Below are positions 15,827-24,336 of a DNA stretch of 64,000 bases, one piece after another; the stretch's first letter is position 1, and each line of letters opens with the position of its first letter. Where the stretch lies: the NCBI GenBank assembly GCA_035308565.1, contig DATGGK010000056.1, positions 1 to 64,000 of the forward strand, read 5' to 3'. The notes below the pieces were generated by a model that worked only from the letters and a program-made list of their open reading frames with translations, did no database searches and was not told where the DNA came from. This stretch comes from JANXLS01 sp035308565. GTDB taxonomy: Bacteria > Planctomycetota > SZUA-567 > H5-PLA8. Both the position numbers and the translations under genes were made by a program.

Positions 15827-16362
15827 ATCGTTGCCTGCAGTGCGGTACGGCTATGATTGTACACATCGAAAATTACAAAGACAGTTTGCTTGGCGTGCCT
15901 GCGCTTCTTCTTGGTATCGAGATCTACCGCTGTCCAAATTGCGGTGAATACGAAATCGTCATCCCATGCCATAGCGGGTTGCTGCGCTTCATTGCGCATA
16001 AATTACTTGAGAAGCCCTCGCGCTTCGCCGGCAACGAAATCGCATATTTGCGCAAATACCTTGACATGACGGCAGACGAGCTTGCGAAGCAAATTGGCGT
16101 CAAGCGGGGCACGATCTCGCGGTGGGAAAGAAATAGCGAGCGTATTGGCATCGTCGCGGACCGGTTGCTCCGCATGCTCGTTTATTGTGCGAAGCCGAAT
16201 GCGGGTTTCCCGGCCGAAAAATTCTCGCGAATTTCATCGCGTGTCGGTAATCCGCTCAAGTTTGTATTGCGGTTCAATGGGACGGAGTGGGAGACTGTTG
16301 AGCAAGTCAACGGTAAAAACACGAAGCGCTACTTTAACCCTTCACACGCGCTGGCAAGCTGA
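15823..16362 (+). CDS. MqsA/YgiT-type zinc-finger antitoxin-like regulator
   Basis: 179 residues from the ATG at 15823, which overlaps the stop of the broken toxin by 4 bp. The N-terminus holds two CxxC pairs (CLQCGTAM and CPNCGEYE) as in the zinc domain of MqsA. Residues about 80-110 form an XRE-type HTH (MTADELAKQIGVKRGTISRW). The C-terminal third is unique. In MqsA-type systems the antitoxin binds both its toxin and its own promoter. Here the toxin is destroyed, so the protein is probably a leftover antitoxin or a free regulator. The frame is open upstream to 15727, but that stretch lies inside the toxin gene. Confidence 0.85.
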   Translation: MNRCLQCGTAMIVHIENYKDSLLGVPALLLGIEIYRCPNCGEYEIVIPCHSGLLRFIAHKLLEKPSRFAGNEIAYLRKYLDMTADELAKQIGVKRGTISRWERNSERIGIVADRLLRMLVYCAKPNAGFPAEKFSRISSRVGNPLKFVLRFNGTEWETVEQVNGKNTKRYFNPSHALAS

Positions 16363-16372
16363 ACTTGTTTTG

Positions 16373-17290
16373 TCACGCAAACGCATTCCCATTCTGCCAC
16401 CCCGTTTTCCCCGTCACGCGAAAATGTTCCAGCCGCCGGATCGCCAATTCGCAGAAAATCGGATCGGTGTCGAGCGTGAAACACTCCCGTCCGAGCCGCT
16501 CGCAGGCCAGCAGCGTCGTGCCTGAATGCGCGAAAAAGTCGATCACCGCGTCGCCGGCGTTGGAACTCGCGCGCACGATTCGCTCGATGCATTTCAACGG
16601 CTTCTGCGCGTAGCAGCCGCTCACGTTTTCCTGCATTCGGTAGAAGACCTGCTGAATGTCCACCCACACGTTCCCCGCGCGGATGTTTTCGTTTTTTCCG
16701 CGCTCGATATTTTCGGTGAGCTCGCCGCCGACATTTTTGTAATAGCCGCGCAGAATTTTGGGAATATCCGTGTATTCGGCCTCAATGTTGAACGCCGCAT
16801 TGCCGCGCTCGTAGTAGAGCAGCTCCTGGCGCACCGCCATCCAATTCTTCTGCGTGCCGAAACCGCGCTGGTTGCGCATGGTAATGAATGATCGCGGGCG
16901 AAAATCGAAGCCGCGCATCATCAGCATGAAATCCGGCAGCGGCTGAAAGTCGTCGTTCTGGTCCGCGCCCAGCCACACATACAGCGCCGCATCCGGCGCG
17001 AGCGCCGCCTGGGTCGTCTCGATCCAGCGCCGGCACCACTCAATGTACGCCTCGACCGAACGCCGTTCGAAAACCGCGAGATTGTACGGCGGATCGTGAA
17101 TCGCCAGAGTAGCCGCGCGCCCGCTCATCAGTGCCGCCACCGCGCTCGCGTCCGTCGCATCCACGCATCCGACGCCGTGCTTTCCCAATGGATCGCGCCA
17201 AATTTCACCGGGCTTCAAGCGGCAATGGGGCAGCAAGTGAGCGCGCAATTCAGGCGCCGTATCGAGCCGGGGCAGGGGAGAGTTATGCAT
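16373..17290 (-). CDS. Site-specific DNA methyltransferase (N6-adenine/N4-cytosine, beta class)
   Basis: 305 residues. The catalytic motif IV DPPY lies at about 66-69 (LAIHDPPYNLAVF), and the SAM-binding motif I region at about 250-267 (IDFFAHSGTTLLACERLG). The order IV, recognition domain, I defines the beta class of PF01555 methyltransferases. It would methylate an adenine or cytosine in a short target. No restriction endonuclease gene is adjacent, so it looks like an orphan methyltransferase, perhaps regulatory or a remnant. It converges on the antitoxin gene with 10 bp between stops. It lies downstream of the gapA terminator on the same strand. Confidence 0.88.
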   Translation of the reverse strand: MHNSPLPRLDTAPELRAHLLPHCRLKPGEIWRDPLGKHGVGCVDATDASAVAALMSGRAATLAIHDPPYNLAVFERRSVEAYIEWCRRWIETTQAALAPDAALYVWLGADQNDDFQPLPDFMLMMRGFDFRPRSFITMRNQRGFGTQKNWMAVRQELLYYERGNAAFNIEAEYTDIPKILRGYYKNVGGELTENIERGKNENIRAGNVWVDIQQVFYRMQENVSGCYAQKPLKCIERIVRASSNAGDAVIDFFAHSGTTLLACERLGRECFTLDTDPIFCELAIRRLEHFRVTGKTGWQNGNAFA

Positions 17291-17302
17291 TCAAGCTTTT
17301 TT

Positions 17303-17330
17303 TCCGCGCCCCCGCGCCTCCGCGTGAGAA
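17303..17330. repeat. CGCGCCTCCGCGTGAGA repeat copy
   Basis: Related to the CCTTTGCGTGAGA blocks at 4893-4934 and 22273-22319; it adjoins the gapA terminator. Confidence 0.65.
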
Positions 17331-17368
17331 AAAAAACGGCCCCGCGCAGCTCTTGCGCGAGGCCGTTC
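17326..17368 (-). terminator. Rho-independent terminator of gapA
   Basis: On the minus strand AACGGCCTCGCGCA pairs with TGCGCGGGGCCGTT (one mismatch) and is followed by seven or more T. It lies about 20 bp after the gapA stop. Confidence 0.88.
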
Positions 17369-17389
17369 TAATCGCCAATGTCCAGTCGT

Positions 17390-18406
17390 TTACATTCTCG
17401 CCGCCAGCGCCGCCAAATCCGCCATGCGGTTGCTGAAGCCCCATTCGTTGTCGTACCAGCTCACCACTTTCACCACGCGCTTCTGGACCACGTTGGTCAG
17501 CAAACTGTCCACAATCGAACTGTGCGAATCGTGCACGATATCGCTGCTGACGATCGGGTCCGCCGTGTAGCCCAGAATCCCCTTCATCGGCCCATCGCTG
17601 GCCGCTTTGAGCGCCGCGTTGACTTCTTCTTTCGTCACGTCTTTCGCGACTTCGATCGCACAGTCGATCAGCGAACCCGTCGGCACCGGCACGCGGAACG
17701 CCACGCCTTCGATCTTTCCTTTCAATTCCGGAATCACTTCGCTGATCGCCTTGCTCATCCCCGTCGTCGTGGGAATGATGTTGACCCCGGCGGCGCGCGC
17801 CCTGCGCAGGTCTTCGTGAATCAAATCGTTGACTTTTTGGTCGTTCGTGTACGCATGGATCGTGCTCACGTAGCCTTTGACGATGCCGAAGCTGTCGTTG
17901 AGCACCTTCATCACCGGCGCGGTGCAGTTGGTCGTGCAGCTCGCGTTTGAAAACGTGAGGTGCTCGGGCTTGAGATCTTTCTCGTTGACGCCGAAGACGA
18001 TCGTCGCGTCCACGCCTTCTTTGGACGGCGCGCTCAGCAGCACTTTCTTGGCGCCGGCGGTGAGGTGATCGCCGAATCCGCCCTTGTCGCTATGCCGAGC
18101 CGTGAACAGCCCCGTGCATTCGGCGCAGATGGCGACTTCAAGCTTGCCCCACGGCAAATCCTTCGGCGCGCGAATTTTGCTCACGGCAATCTTGTGCCCG
18201 TTGACAATCAAATGATCGCCTTCCGCGGCCACTTCGCCCGGGAAACGCCCGTGCACGGAATCGTATTTCAATAAATGAGCCAGGTGCCTGGCGTCCGTCA
18301 GGTCGTTGATCCCGACCACGTCAAAATCCTTCGGGCGCGTCGCCAGCACTCTGAAGAACAACCGTCCGATGCGGCCGAAGCCGTTGATACCCACTCGAAT
18401 TCCCAT
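17390..18406 (-). CDS. gapA: Glyceraldehyde-3-phosphate dehydrogenase
   Basis: 338 residues from the ATG at 18406 (MGIRVGINGFGRIGRLFFR). The frame is open far upstream but that region has no GAPDH sequence. The Rossmann GxGxxGR motif is at 8-13, the catalytic block SNASCTTNCTAP near 150-160 with the active Cys, and the C-terminal SWYDNEWGFSNRM motif near 315-327. It oxidises glyceraldehyde-3-phosphate to 1,3-bisphosphoglycerate using NAD in glycolysis. Length is normal. It is transcribed divergently from the class I aldolase gene with about 200 bp between, so the two glycolytic genes may share a control region. A good terminator follows. Confidence 0.97.
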   Translation of the reverse strand: MGIRVGINGFGRIGRLFFRVLATRPKDFDVVGINDLTDARHLAHLLKYDSVHGRFPGEVAAEGDHLIVNGHKIAVSKIRAPKDLPWGKLEVAICAECTGLFTARHSDKGGFGDHLTAGAKKVLLSAPSKEGVDATIVFGVNEKDLKPEHLTFSNASCTTNCTAPVMKVLNDSFGIVKGYVSTIHAYTNDQKVNDLIHEDLRRARAAGVNIIPTTTGMSKAISEVIPELKGKIEGVAFRVPVPTGSLIDCAIEVAKDVTKEEVNAALKAASDGPMKGILGYTADPIVSSDIVHDSHSSIVDSLLTNVVQKRVVKVVSWYDNEWGFSNRMADLAALAARM

Positions 18407-18614
18407 TGCAATTCTCCCAACAAAAAGCCGCACCAGATTCAGCGCCAATGCCGAAGGAAGGGGCGGCGTGTCTGTGATAAAGCCGCAAATAATCTTAGCG
18501 CGCGGCGAGGCGGAGTCAACAAATCTGCGATAACTTGTGCCAAGAAATTGCCTGATTGAAGCGCTATTTCGTGTATAAAAGACGTTCACAAACAAGCGCA
18601 AAGAAGGAGCATCC

Positions 18615-19457
18615 ATGTCCACCCTTTCCCCAAAACCCCGCCTCAACCGCCTCTTCGCCGCCAGCGGCAAATGTTTCGACGTCGCCATCGACCACGGTTT
18701 TTTCAACGAACTCTCCTTCTTAAGCGGCATCGAAAGCATGGAAAAAGCCATCGCCACCATCGTCGCCGCCAATCCCGACGCGATTCAACTCACCGTTGGC
18801 CAAGCCGAAATTCTGCAGCGGATTCCCGGCAAACAAAAACCCTCGCTGGTCCTGCGTACCGATGTTGCTAACGTATACGGCAGCGTGCTGCCGCGCTTTC
18901 TCTTCAGCAAACTCATCGACGACGCCGTCGAACAGGCGCTGCGCCTCGATGCCGCGTGCGTCGTCGTGAATCTGCTGCTGCTCCCCAATCAGCCCGAACT
19001 GCATCACGCCTGCATCGAAAACATCTGCAAACTCAAACCCGCCTGCGACCGCTACGCCATGCCGCTGATGATCGAACCGCTGGTCATGCAGCCCAATGAA
19101 AAGAAGGGCGGCTACATGGTCGATGGCGACCTCAACAAAATTCTCCCGCTCGTGCGCCAGGCGCGCGAACTCGGTGCCGACATCATCAAAGCAGACCCCT
19201 GCGACGACGTGACGCAGTATCACAAAGTCATCGAAGCCGCCGGCGTACCGGTGCTCCCGCGCGGCGGCGGCCGCGCGCCGGACCGAGAAATCTTTGAACG
19301 CACTGTCGAATTGATGAAGCTTGGCTCCAGCGGCATCGTTTACGGCCGCAACGTGATTCAGCACGCGAATCCAAAGGGCATGACGGAAGCATTCATGGCG
19401 ATCGTTCATCGCGGAGCGGGGGTGGAGGACGCGATGAGGATTGTAAGCGCGAAGTGA
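18615..19457 (+). CDS. DhnA/LsrF-type class I fructose-bisphosphate aldolase family protein
   Basis: 280 residues, start with strong ribosome binding site AAGGAG. Sequence follows the DeoC/LacD-superfamily aldolases: FDVAIDHGFFNE near 24, PLMIEPLVMQ near 155, then ADIIKADPCDDV with the likely Schiff-base Lys at about 192, and the phosphate-binding PVLPRGGGRAP near 215 and GSSGIVYGRNVIQH near 240. Members cleave fructose-1,6-bisphosphate or related phosphosugars such as the AI-2 product handled by LsrF. The divergent gapA supports a glycolytic role, but a different phosphosugar substrate cannot be excluded. Confidence 0.85.
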   Translation: MSTLSPKPRLNRLFAASGKCFDVAIDHGFFNELSFLSGIESMEKAIATIVAANPDAIQLTVGQAEILQRIPGKQKPSLVLRTDVANVYGSVLPRFLFSKLIDDAVEQALRLDAACVVVNLLLLPNQPELHHACIENICKLKPACDRYAMPLMIEPLVMQPNEKKGGYMVDGDLNKILPLVRQARELGADIIKADPCDDVTQYHKVIEAAGVPVLPRGGGRAPDREIFERTVELMKLGSSGIVYGRNVIQHANPKGMTEAFMAIVHRGAGVEDAMRIVSAK

Positions 19458-19499
19458 TGTTGAGGTTGTATAATATGGTCCGCAAACGAAGGGGGCACT

Positions 19500-20255
19500 A
19501 TGCCGGTTCACAATTGGAAAGGAATTGAAGACGGGATTTTTCATGACCTGCACGGCGCGTGGATTCAACAAATTCGCAAGGCGCTCAATTCCGGTCTGCT
19601 TCCCCGCGGTTTTGAAGCGAAGTCCGAGCAGCGGTCCGCGCAGATTATTCCTGATGTGCTCACCTTGGAAATGAACCCCCTGAAGGGGCGGAAAGCAATC
19701 GACGAATTGAGTGGCGGAACGGCAGTCCTGGCGCCGCCGAAAGCTGTGTTAAAAACCAGCTTGGATATGCTGTCGTATGCAAACAGACAAAACAGGATTG
19801 TGATTCAGCACGCGTCGGGGAAAAAAGTTGTCGGCGTCTTCGAGATCGTGTCACGGGGAAACAAGTCGGGCCGCGGCAATTTGAACGAGTTCATTGCCAA
19901 AGCTTGGTCGTGTTTGCAGCAGGGAATTCACTTTTCCTACGTCGATGTTCACCCACCGGGCTTGCTGGACCCATGCGGTATTCACGGTGAAATCTGTTTC
20001 GAAAGCGGTCACGAGCCGCCGAAACTCCCCCGCACAAAAAAACTCTGCGCCGCGGGATATGAAGCAACCGAGACAATTACTGCGTTTGTAAATCCGTTTG
20101 GCGTTGGCGACCTTATTCCCGAAACGCCGCTATTCCTTCGACGCGGCTTTCATGTCATGCTGCCGCTGGAGCAAACTTACAACGAAGCATTTACATACTT
20201 CGGTGAAGAATCGAAGGAAATCGTAGAGCACAACACACACGCTTCCTCCCGGTAA
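19500..20255 (+). CDS. DUF4058 family protein
   Basis: 251 residues. The start MPVHNWKGIEDGIFHDLHG and the end of the first block (LLPRGFEAKSEQ) are typical of DUF4058, a family common in cyanobacteria and planctomycetes. It continues with KNRIVIQH-like and VGVFEIVSRGNKSGRG, a pattern reminiscent of the Uma2-like restriction-endonuclease fold. No function is established. Family members are usually about 240-270 aa. Base composition is visibly lower in GC than in the flanking genes, compatible with transfer. The ribosome binding site is AAGGGGG. Confidence 0.85.
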   Translation: MPVHNWKGIEDGIFHDLHGAWIQQIRKALNSGLLPRGFEAKSEQRSAQIIPDVLTLEMNPLKGRKAIDELSGGTAVLAPPKAVLKTSLDMLSYANRQNRIVIQHASGKKVVGVFEIVSRGNKSGRGNLNEFIAKAWSCLQQGIHFSYVDVHPPGLLDPCGIHGEICFESGHEPPKLPRTKKLCAAGYEATETITAFVNPFGVGDLIPETPLFLRRGFHVMLPLEQTYNEAFTYFGEESKEIVEHNTHASSR

Positions 20256-20279
20256 ACATCGTTCGCGAGTATTGCTTCC

Positions 20280-21434
20280 ATGCACACTATTCGTTTCGGA
20301 ATCATCGGCTGCGGCCTCATGGGCCGCGAATTCGCCTCCGCCGCCGCGCGCTGGTGCCACCTACTGGACCTAAACGTCCGACCGGAGATCGTCGCCATTT
20401 GCGACAAAAACGCGGAACTCTTCGGTTGGTACAAAAAGAATTTCCCGTCAATCCAATTCTACACGAGCGAACACAAGGAACTCCTCGCGCGCAGCGATGT
20501 GGCCGCCGTCTACTGCGCCGTGCCGCACAATCTCCACGCCGAAATCTACGAAGACATCATCCGCGCAAGGAAGCATCTCCTCGGCGAAAAACCGTTTGGC
20601 ATCGACAAAGCCGCCAACGATCGCATCCTCGCCGCCATCGCCGCGCATCCGAACGTCTTCGTGCGCTGCTCGTCGGAATTCCCTTATTTCCCCGCCGTGC
20701 AGCGCATCGTCGCCGCGGCGCGCGCGAAAAAATTTGGCATGATCCTCGAAGCGGAATCCGGATTTCATCATTCGTCCGACATCGATCCGAACAAGCCCAT
20801 TAATTGGAAGCGCATGATCCGCTTCAACGGCGAATACGGCTGCATGGGCGATCTGGGCATGCACACGCTGCACGTGCCGCTGCGCCTGGGCTGGATGCCG
20901 CTGGACGTGCGCGCGCTGCTGATGAAGGCCGTCAAAGAACGCCCCGGCAAAGACGGCAAGCTCGAACCCTGCGAAACCTGGGACAATGCGATCCTGCAAT
21001 GCAACGCCCGCGATACGCTCGACACCGGCGGCGGCGGAACCTTCCCGCTGACGATCACCACCAAACGCATTTCGCCGGGCGACACCGATAACTGGTTCCT
21101 GCGCGTCCGCGGCACGCGCCTCTCGATGGAATTTTCAACGAAAGAACCGAAGACCATCCGCTGGATGGAGTACGCGCCTGGCGGCGAGCAGGCCTGGAAA
21201 AGCGAAGAACTCGGCTACGCCGCGCCCTTCAAATCAATCACCGGCCACATCTTCGAATTCGGTTTCACCGACGCGATCCTGCAAATGTGGGCCGCGTTCT
21301 GCGTGGAACTGACCGAAGGCGCGAAAGCCGTGCCGTTCGGGTGCGTCACACCGGAAGAGACGCGCGTGAGCCATAAGCTTTTCACCGCGGCGTTGGAATC
21401 GCAGAAGGGGAATAAGGTGGTAAATCTGGAATGA
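20280..21434 (+). CDS. Gfo/Idh/MocA family oxidoreductase
   Basis: 384 residues. The N-terminal Rossmann domain begins IRFGIIGCGLMGREFASAA. The conserved EKP motif of the family is in LLGEKPFGIDKAAND (about 105). The C-terminal alpha/beta domain contains GCMGDLGMHTLHVPLRLGW (about 180-198), with the conserved Asp-x-x-x-His of the active site. The enzymes use NAD(P) to oxidise or reduce sugars and inositols. The substrate is not predictable from sequence. Its stop overlaps the start of the small membrane-protein gene that follows (ATGA), so the two are translationally coupled. Confidence 0.9.
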   Translation: MHTIRFGIIGCGLMGREFASAAARWCHLLDLNVRPEIVAICDKNAELFGWYKKNFPSIQFYTSEHKELLARSDVAAVYCAVPHNLHAEIYEDIIRARKHLLGEKPFGIDKAANDRILAAIAAHPNVFVRCSSEFPYFPAVQRIVAAARAKKFGMILEAESGFHHSSDIDPNKPINWKRMIRFNGEYGCMGDLGMHTLHVPLRLGWMPLDVRALLMKAVKERPGKDGKLEPCETWDNAILQCNARDTLDTGGGGTFPLTITTKRISPGDTDNWFLRVRGTRLSMEFSTKEPKTIRWMEYAPGGEQAWKSEELGYAAPFKSITGHIFEFGFTDAILQMWAAFCVELTEGAKAVPFGCVTPEETRVSHKLFTAALESQKGNKVVNLE

Positions 21435-21787
21435 AGTCAATGCGCGATCTGCCAAAGAAGCGGCCACTGTTTCAGATACATCTCTCCACTGCCATCGTGT
21501 TGATGTTCGCGGCTGGAGCGATGATTTGGGCGAACGCGGTTCCAAAAAAAGTGTTCGAAGGAAAAAACCCATTTACCGGAGGCGTTTGGCAAGACAAGGT
21601 GTATGGTTGGCCAATCTATACGATGATGCGCACCGAGGGTGATATCGAAGTTAAGCCTGAACGGCAAGGCTCGTTTCTTGTTTCCGGCATAATCAATGGT
21701 ATCCCATGTTTGTTCCTGTTGGTTTTATTAGCTCACATTTGCGAGCGGTACATCTTTAGTCGCGAAGTGCGAAAGGAGGAACGGTGA
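21431..21787 (+). CDS. Small membrane protein, FQIHLSTAIVLMF family (paralogue 1)
   Basis: 118 residues with two membrane segments: about 14-37 (FQIHLSTAIVLMFAAGAMIW) and about 85-105 (NGIPCLFLLVLLAHICERYI). The first segment and its flanks are almost identical to the protein at 29582-30031, so the two are paralogues. No function is known. The motif is frequent in PVC-type genomes, in small proteins beginning with a short basic tail. Both paralogues overlap a neighbouring gene by 4 bp. The region between the segments (about 45 residues) differs completely between the copies and probably faces outward. Confidence 0.7.
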   Translation: MKSMRDLPKKRPLFQIHLSTAIVLMFAAGAMIWANAVPKKVFEGKNPFTGGVWQDKVYGWPIYTMMRTEGDIEVKPERQGSFLVSGIINGIPCLFLLVLLAHICERYIFSREVRKEER

Positions 21788-22047
21788 AAAAGAGATCCAC
21801 GCGCGGGCCTACGAAGCACGATGCGTCGCGCGGCGCCGCAGTTCACCAGTTTATAGTGCGTGAAAGGATCGCCGAGATAAATTCTCGCGCCATGAAAGTG
21901 CTTATGAAAGAACTCGGACCGGGCGACTTCGTCCGTTTCATGGCGCAGAATTTTTCCGGCAAGCGCGACTACTCGCGCGACCGACATAAGTTGAACCGAA
22001 ATTTAACGCTCGACGACATCAAAGCAAAACTTGAGCAAAAGAAATAG
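21784..22047 (+). CDS. Small hypothetical protein (87 aa)
   Basis: GTG start overlapping the previous stop (GTGA). The core LMKELGPGDFVRFMAQNFSG then KRDYSRDRHKL resembles a group of small bacterial proteins with the pattern G-x-x-x-x-x-RF-x-x-Q...G-x-x-DY-(T/S)-x-(D/E)R. Some of these lie next to toxin genes, and their function is not established. Third gene of the coupled run that starts with the oxidoreductase at 20280. A role as an antitoxin-like protein is possible, but no toxin is next to it; the next frame (22062) is short and weak. Confidence 0.55.
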   Translation: MKKRSTRGPTKHDASRGAAVHQFIVRERIAEINSRAMKVLMKELGPGDFVRFMAQNFSGKRDYSRDRHKLNRNLTLDDIKAKLEQKK

Positions 22048-22061
22048 CCAAAGTGCAGGCG

Positions 22062-22172
22062 ATGCAAAAGAGAACAAAACGCGCAGCCGAAAAAAAAGAA
22101 CTCGGCATCGACGAACAATTAATGATGACCGCTGCCAGAGGCACGAATGGCGACATCGTCGAAAAGAAATGA
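22062..22172 (+). CDS. Possible small ORF (36 aa)
   Basis: ATG at 22062 or GTG at 22053, ending at 22172. The product (QKRTKRAAEKKELGIDEQLM, then a short tail ending in VEKK) is charged and has no recognised family. It lies between the 87-aa gene and a terminator on the same strand, which is the only support. May be non-coding. Confidence 0.25.
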   Translation: MQKRTKRAAEKKELGIDEQLMMTAARGTNGDIVEKK

Positions 22173-22212
22173 GCGCCGATGCGTTAAATCGACTTTGCAA
22201 TCAGCCGCAAAC

Positions 22213-22246
22213 GAAACGGCCCGCGCAGCGCGGGCCGTTTCTAAAA
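22213..22246. terminator. Bidirectional hairpin terminator
   Basis: GAAACGGCCCGCGC pairs with GCGCGGGCCGTTTC around AGC, followed by TAAAA on the plus strand. It ends the 20280-22172 transcript and could also stop mnmG transcripts coming from the other side. The stem resembles that of the gapA terminator. Confidence 0.8.
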
Positions 22247-22272
22247 TCCAATTCGCGAGGATTCTCGCGATT

Positions 22273-22319
22273 CGTTGTTCCTCCCGCTCTTTGCGCCTTC
22301 GCGCCTTTGCGTGAGAATA
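22273..22319. repeat. GCGCCTTCGCGCCTTTGCGTGAGAA repeat
   Basis: Words of the form TTTGCGC/CTTCGCG/CTTTGCG run into the mnmG stop codon. The same block ends the region 4893-4934. Confidence 0.75.
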
Positions 22320-22322
22320 AAT

Positions 22323-24293
22323 TCATTCCCTCAAATGCACCGCCAGCAGCGACAAATCCGCCGGCGTCACCCCGTCCAGCCGCAGCGCCTGCCCGAACGT
22401 CCGCGGCCGATGCTTGTTCAATTTCTCAATCGCCTCGCGCCCCAGCCCGCCCACCGCTTTGTAATCCACCGCCTCCGGAATCAGCCGGTTCTCCAAATGC
22501 CGCATCCGCTCGACCTGATCCGTCTGCCGCTTCAAATACCCTTCGTATTTCGCCTCAATCTGCACCGCCTCCGCCACGGCATTCAGTGCGTGCGGTGCCG
22601 CGCCAATCTGCACCGCGCCGCTCTCGTCAATGTAATTCCCCAGCGTCTCCAGCGAATGCTCCGGCATGCGCAGCATGTTCCAATACGATTTCACCGATCC
22701 AGCCGGCCGATGTTCGCGCAAATAATTCTCCGCCTCCGCAATCGCCGCGCGTTTCGCATCCACCGCGCCAAGCGCCGCGGCATCCAACAGCCCCAGCCGC
22801 CGCGCATGTTCCGCCAGCCGCCGGTCCGCATTGTCCTGCCGCAGCAACAAGCGATATTCGCTCCGCGACGTAAAGAGACGATACGGCTCGACAATCTCCT
22901 TTGTCACCAGATCGTCGATCATGATCCCGATGTACGCCTCGTCGCGCCCCAGCACGAACGAATCCGCGCCCTTCGTCTTCACCGCCAAAGCCGCGTTGAT
23001 CCCCGCGATGATCCCCTGCCCCGCCGCCTCTTCATAGCCGCTCGTCCCGTTAATCTGCCCGGCCAGATACAAATTCTCGACGCGCCGAGTCGCCAGCGTT
23101 TGCACGATCTGATGCGGCGGGACCATGTCGTATTCAATCGCGTAACCAAAGCGCAGCACTTCCGCGTCTTCGCAGCCCGGCACGCTCCGCACCAATTCAA
23201 ACTGCACTTCCGGCGGCAAACTCGTCGAAAGTCCGTTGACGTAAAACTCTTCCGTGTCCGAGCCTTCCGGTTCAAGGAAAATCTGGTGGCTGGCCTTGTC
23301 GGCGAATTTTACAATCTTGTCCTCCACCGACGGACAATAGCGCGGCCCTAAACTCTTGATCTGCCCCGTATACAACGGCGCGCGATGCAGATTTGCGCGG
23401 ATCAGTTCATGCGTGCGCGCCGTCGTGTGCGTGAGGTAGCAGCATAGACTCGGCCGCTCGATTTTCTTCGTGCGATAACTGAACGCCGGCGGCGGATCGT
23501 CGCCCCACTGCTCTTCCAGGTTGCGCAGATTCAGCGTCCGCCCGTTCAAGCGCGGCGGCGTCCCCGTCTTCAAGCGCCGCAGTTCAAAACCGAGCGCCTC
23601 CAGCGACCCCGACAAACTCATCGCCGCGACTTCGCCCGCCCGCCCGCCCCGGCTCTGCTTGGTCCCCTGATGAATCAGCCCGCGCAGAAAAGTCCCCGTC
23701 GTCAAAATCACCGCGTCCGCAGTGTACGTCAGCCCGCTCCCCCCGCGAATCCCCGCCACGCGTAGCGACTGTACCGCCGGCGTCCCGCCGGCCCGATCCA
23801 AATCCTCAACACTCGCCCCATCCCTCAGCCTCTTCAACCGCTCCCGATAAGCCTCCACATTCGCCGTCCCGCCGCCCATCTCCTCGACAATCAATTCCTC
23901 CACCATCTCCTGCCGCAGCGTCAAATTCGGCGTGCGCTCAATAAGCTGCTTCATCAAAATCGCATACAGCCGCTTGTCGCACTGCGCCCGCGGCGACTGC
24001 ACCGCCGGCCCGCGCGAGCGGTTCAGCATCCGAAACTGAATCCCCGACCGGTCCGTGATCAACCCCTGCGCCCCGCCCAGCGCATCCACTTCCCGCACCG
24101 CAATCCCCTTCGCCGTCCCGCCCACAGCCGGATTGCAAGACATCTGCGCAACCGCCTCCAGCGCAATCGTCGTCAACAGCGTGCGACAGCCCATGCGCGC
24201 CGCGGCTAGAGCCGCTTCGCAGCCGGCGTGCCCGGCACCGACGACGATGACGTCGTAGTGGCATTCGGAGGGAAGAGAAAAAGTAGAATCCAT
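22323..24293 (-). CDS. mnmG: tRNA uridine-5-carboxymethylaminomethyl synthesis enzyme MnmG (GidA)
   Basis: 656 residues from the ATG at 24293; an upstream in-frame ATG at 24344 would overlap the next gene. FAD-binding VVGAGHAGCEAALAAARMG lies at about 14-32, followed by MSCNPAVGGTAKG, DRSGIQFRMLNRSRGPAV and RLKTGTPPRLNGRT, all hallmarks of GidA. With MnmE it makes the cmnm5 or nm5 group at wobble U34 of several tRNAs. MnmE is not in the window. Compared with the E. coli protein there are about 35-40 extra residues near 130-175, partly encoded by a genomic palindrome (DRAGGTPAVQS). The rest of the protein looks intact. Confidence 0.96.
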   Translation of the reverse strand: MDSTFSLPSECHYDVIVVGAGHAGCEAALAAARMGCRTLLTTIALEAVAQMSCNPAVGGTAKGIAVREVDALGGAQGLITDRSGIQFRMLNRSRGPAVQSPRAQCDKRLYAILMKQLIERTPNLTLRQEMVEELIVEEMGGGTANVEAYRERLKRLRDGASVEDLDRAGGTPAVQSLRVAGIRGGSGLTYTADAVILTTGTFLRGLIHQGTKQSRGGRAGEVAAMSLSGSLEALGFELRRLKTGTPPRLNGRTLNLRNLEEQWGDDPPPAFSYRTKKIERPSLCCYLTHTTARTHELIRANLHRAPLYTGQIKSLGPRYCPSVEDKIVKFADKASHQIFLEPEGSDTEEFYVNGLSTSLPPEVQFELVRSVPGCEDAEVLRFGYAIEYDMVPPHQIVQTLATRRVENLYLAGQINGTSGYEEAAGQGIIAGINAALAVKTKGADSFVLGRDEAYIGIMIDDLVTKEIVEPYRLFTSRSEYRLLLRQDNADRRLAEHARRLGLLDAAALGAVDAKRAAIAEAENYLREHRPAGSVKSYWNMLRMPEHSLETLGNYIDESGAVQIGAAPHALNAVAEAVQIEAKYEGYLKRQTDQVERMRHLENRLIPEAVDYKAVGGLGREAIEKLNKHRPRTFGQALRLDGVTPADLSLLAVHLRE

Positions 24294-24336
24294 AAAAGCC
24301 GACCGTATGCCCGGCTCGAAAACACGAGGGGCACAA

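Noticed and set aside
22275..23351. Plus-strand open frame of 358 codons opposite mnmG
   Set aside because: Arg-rich antisense shadow of mnmG.
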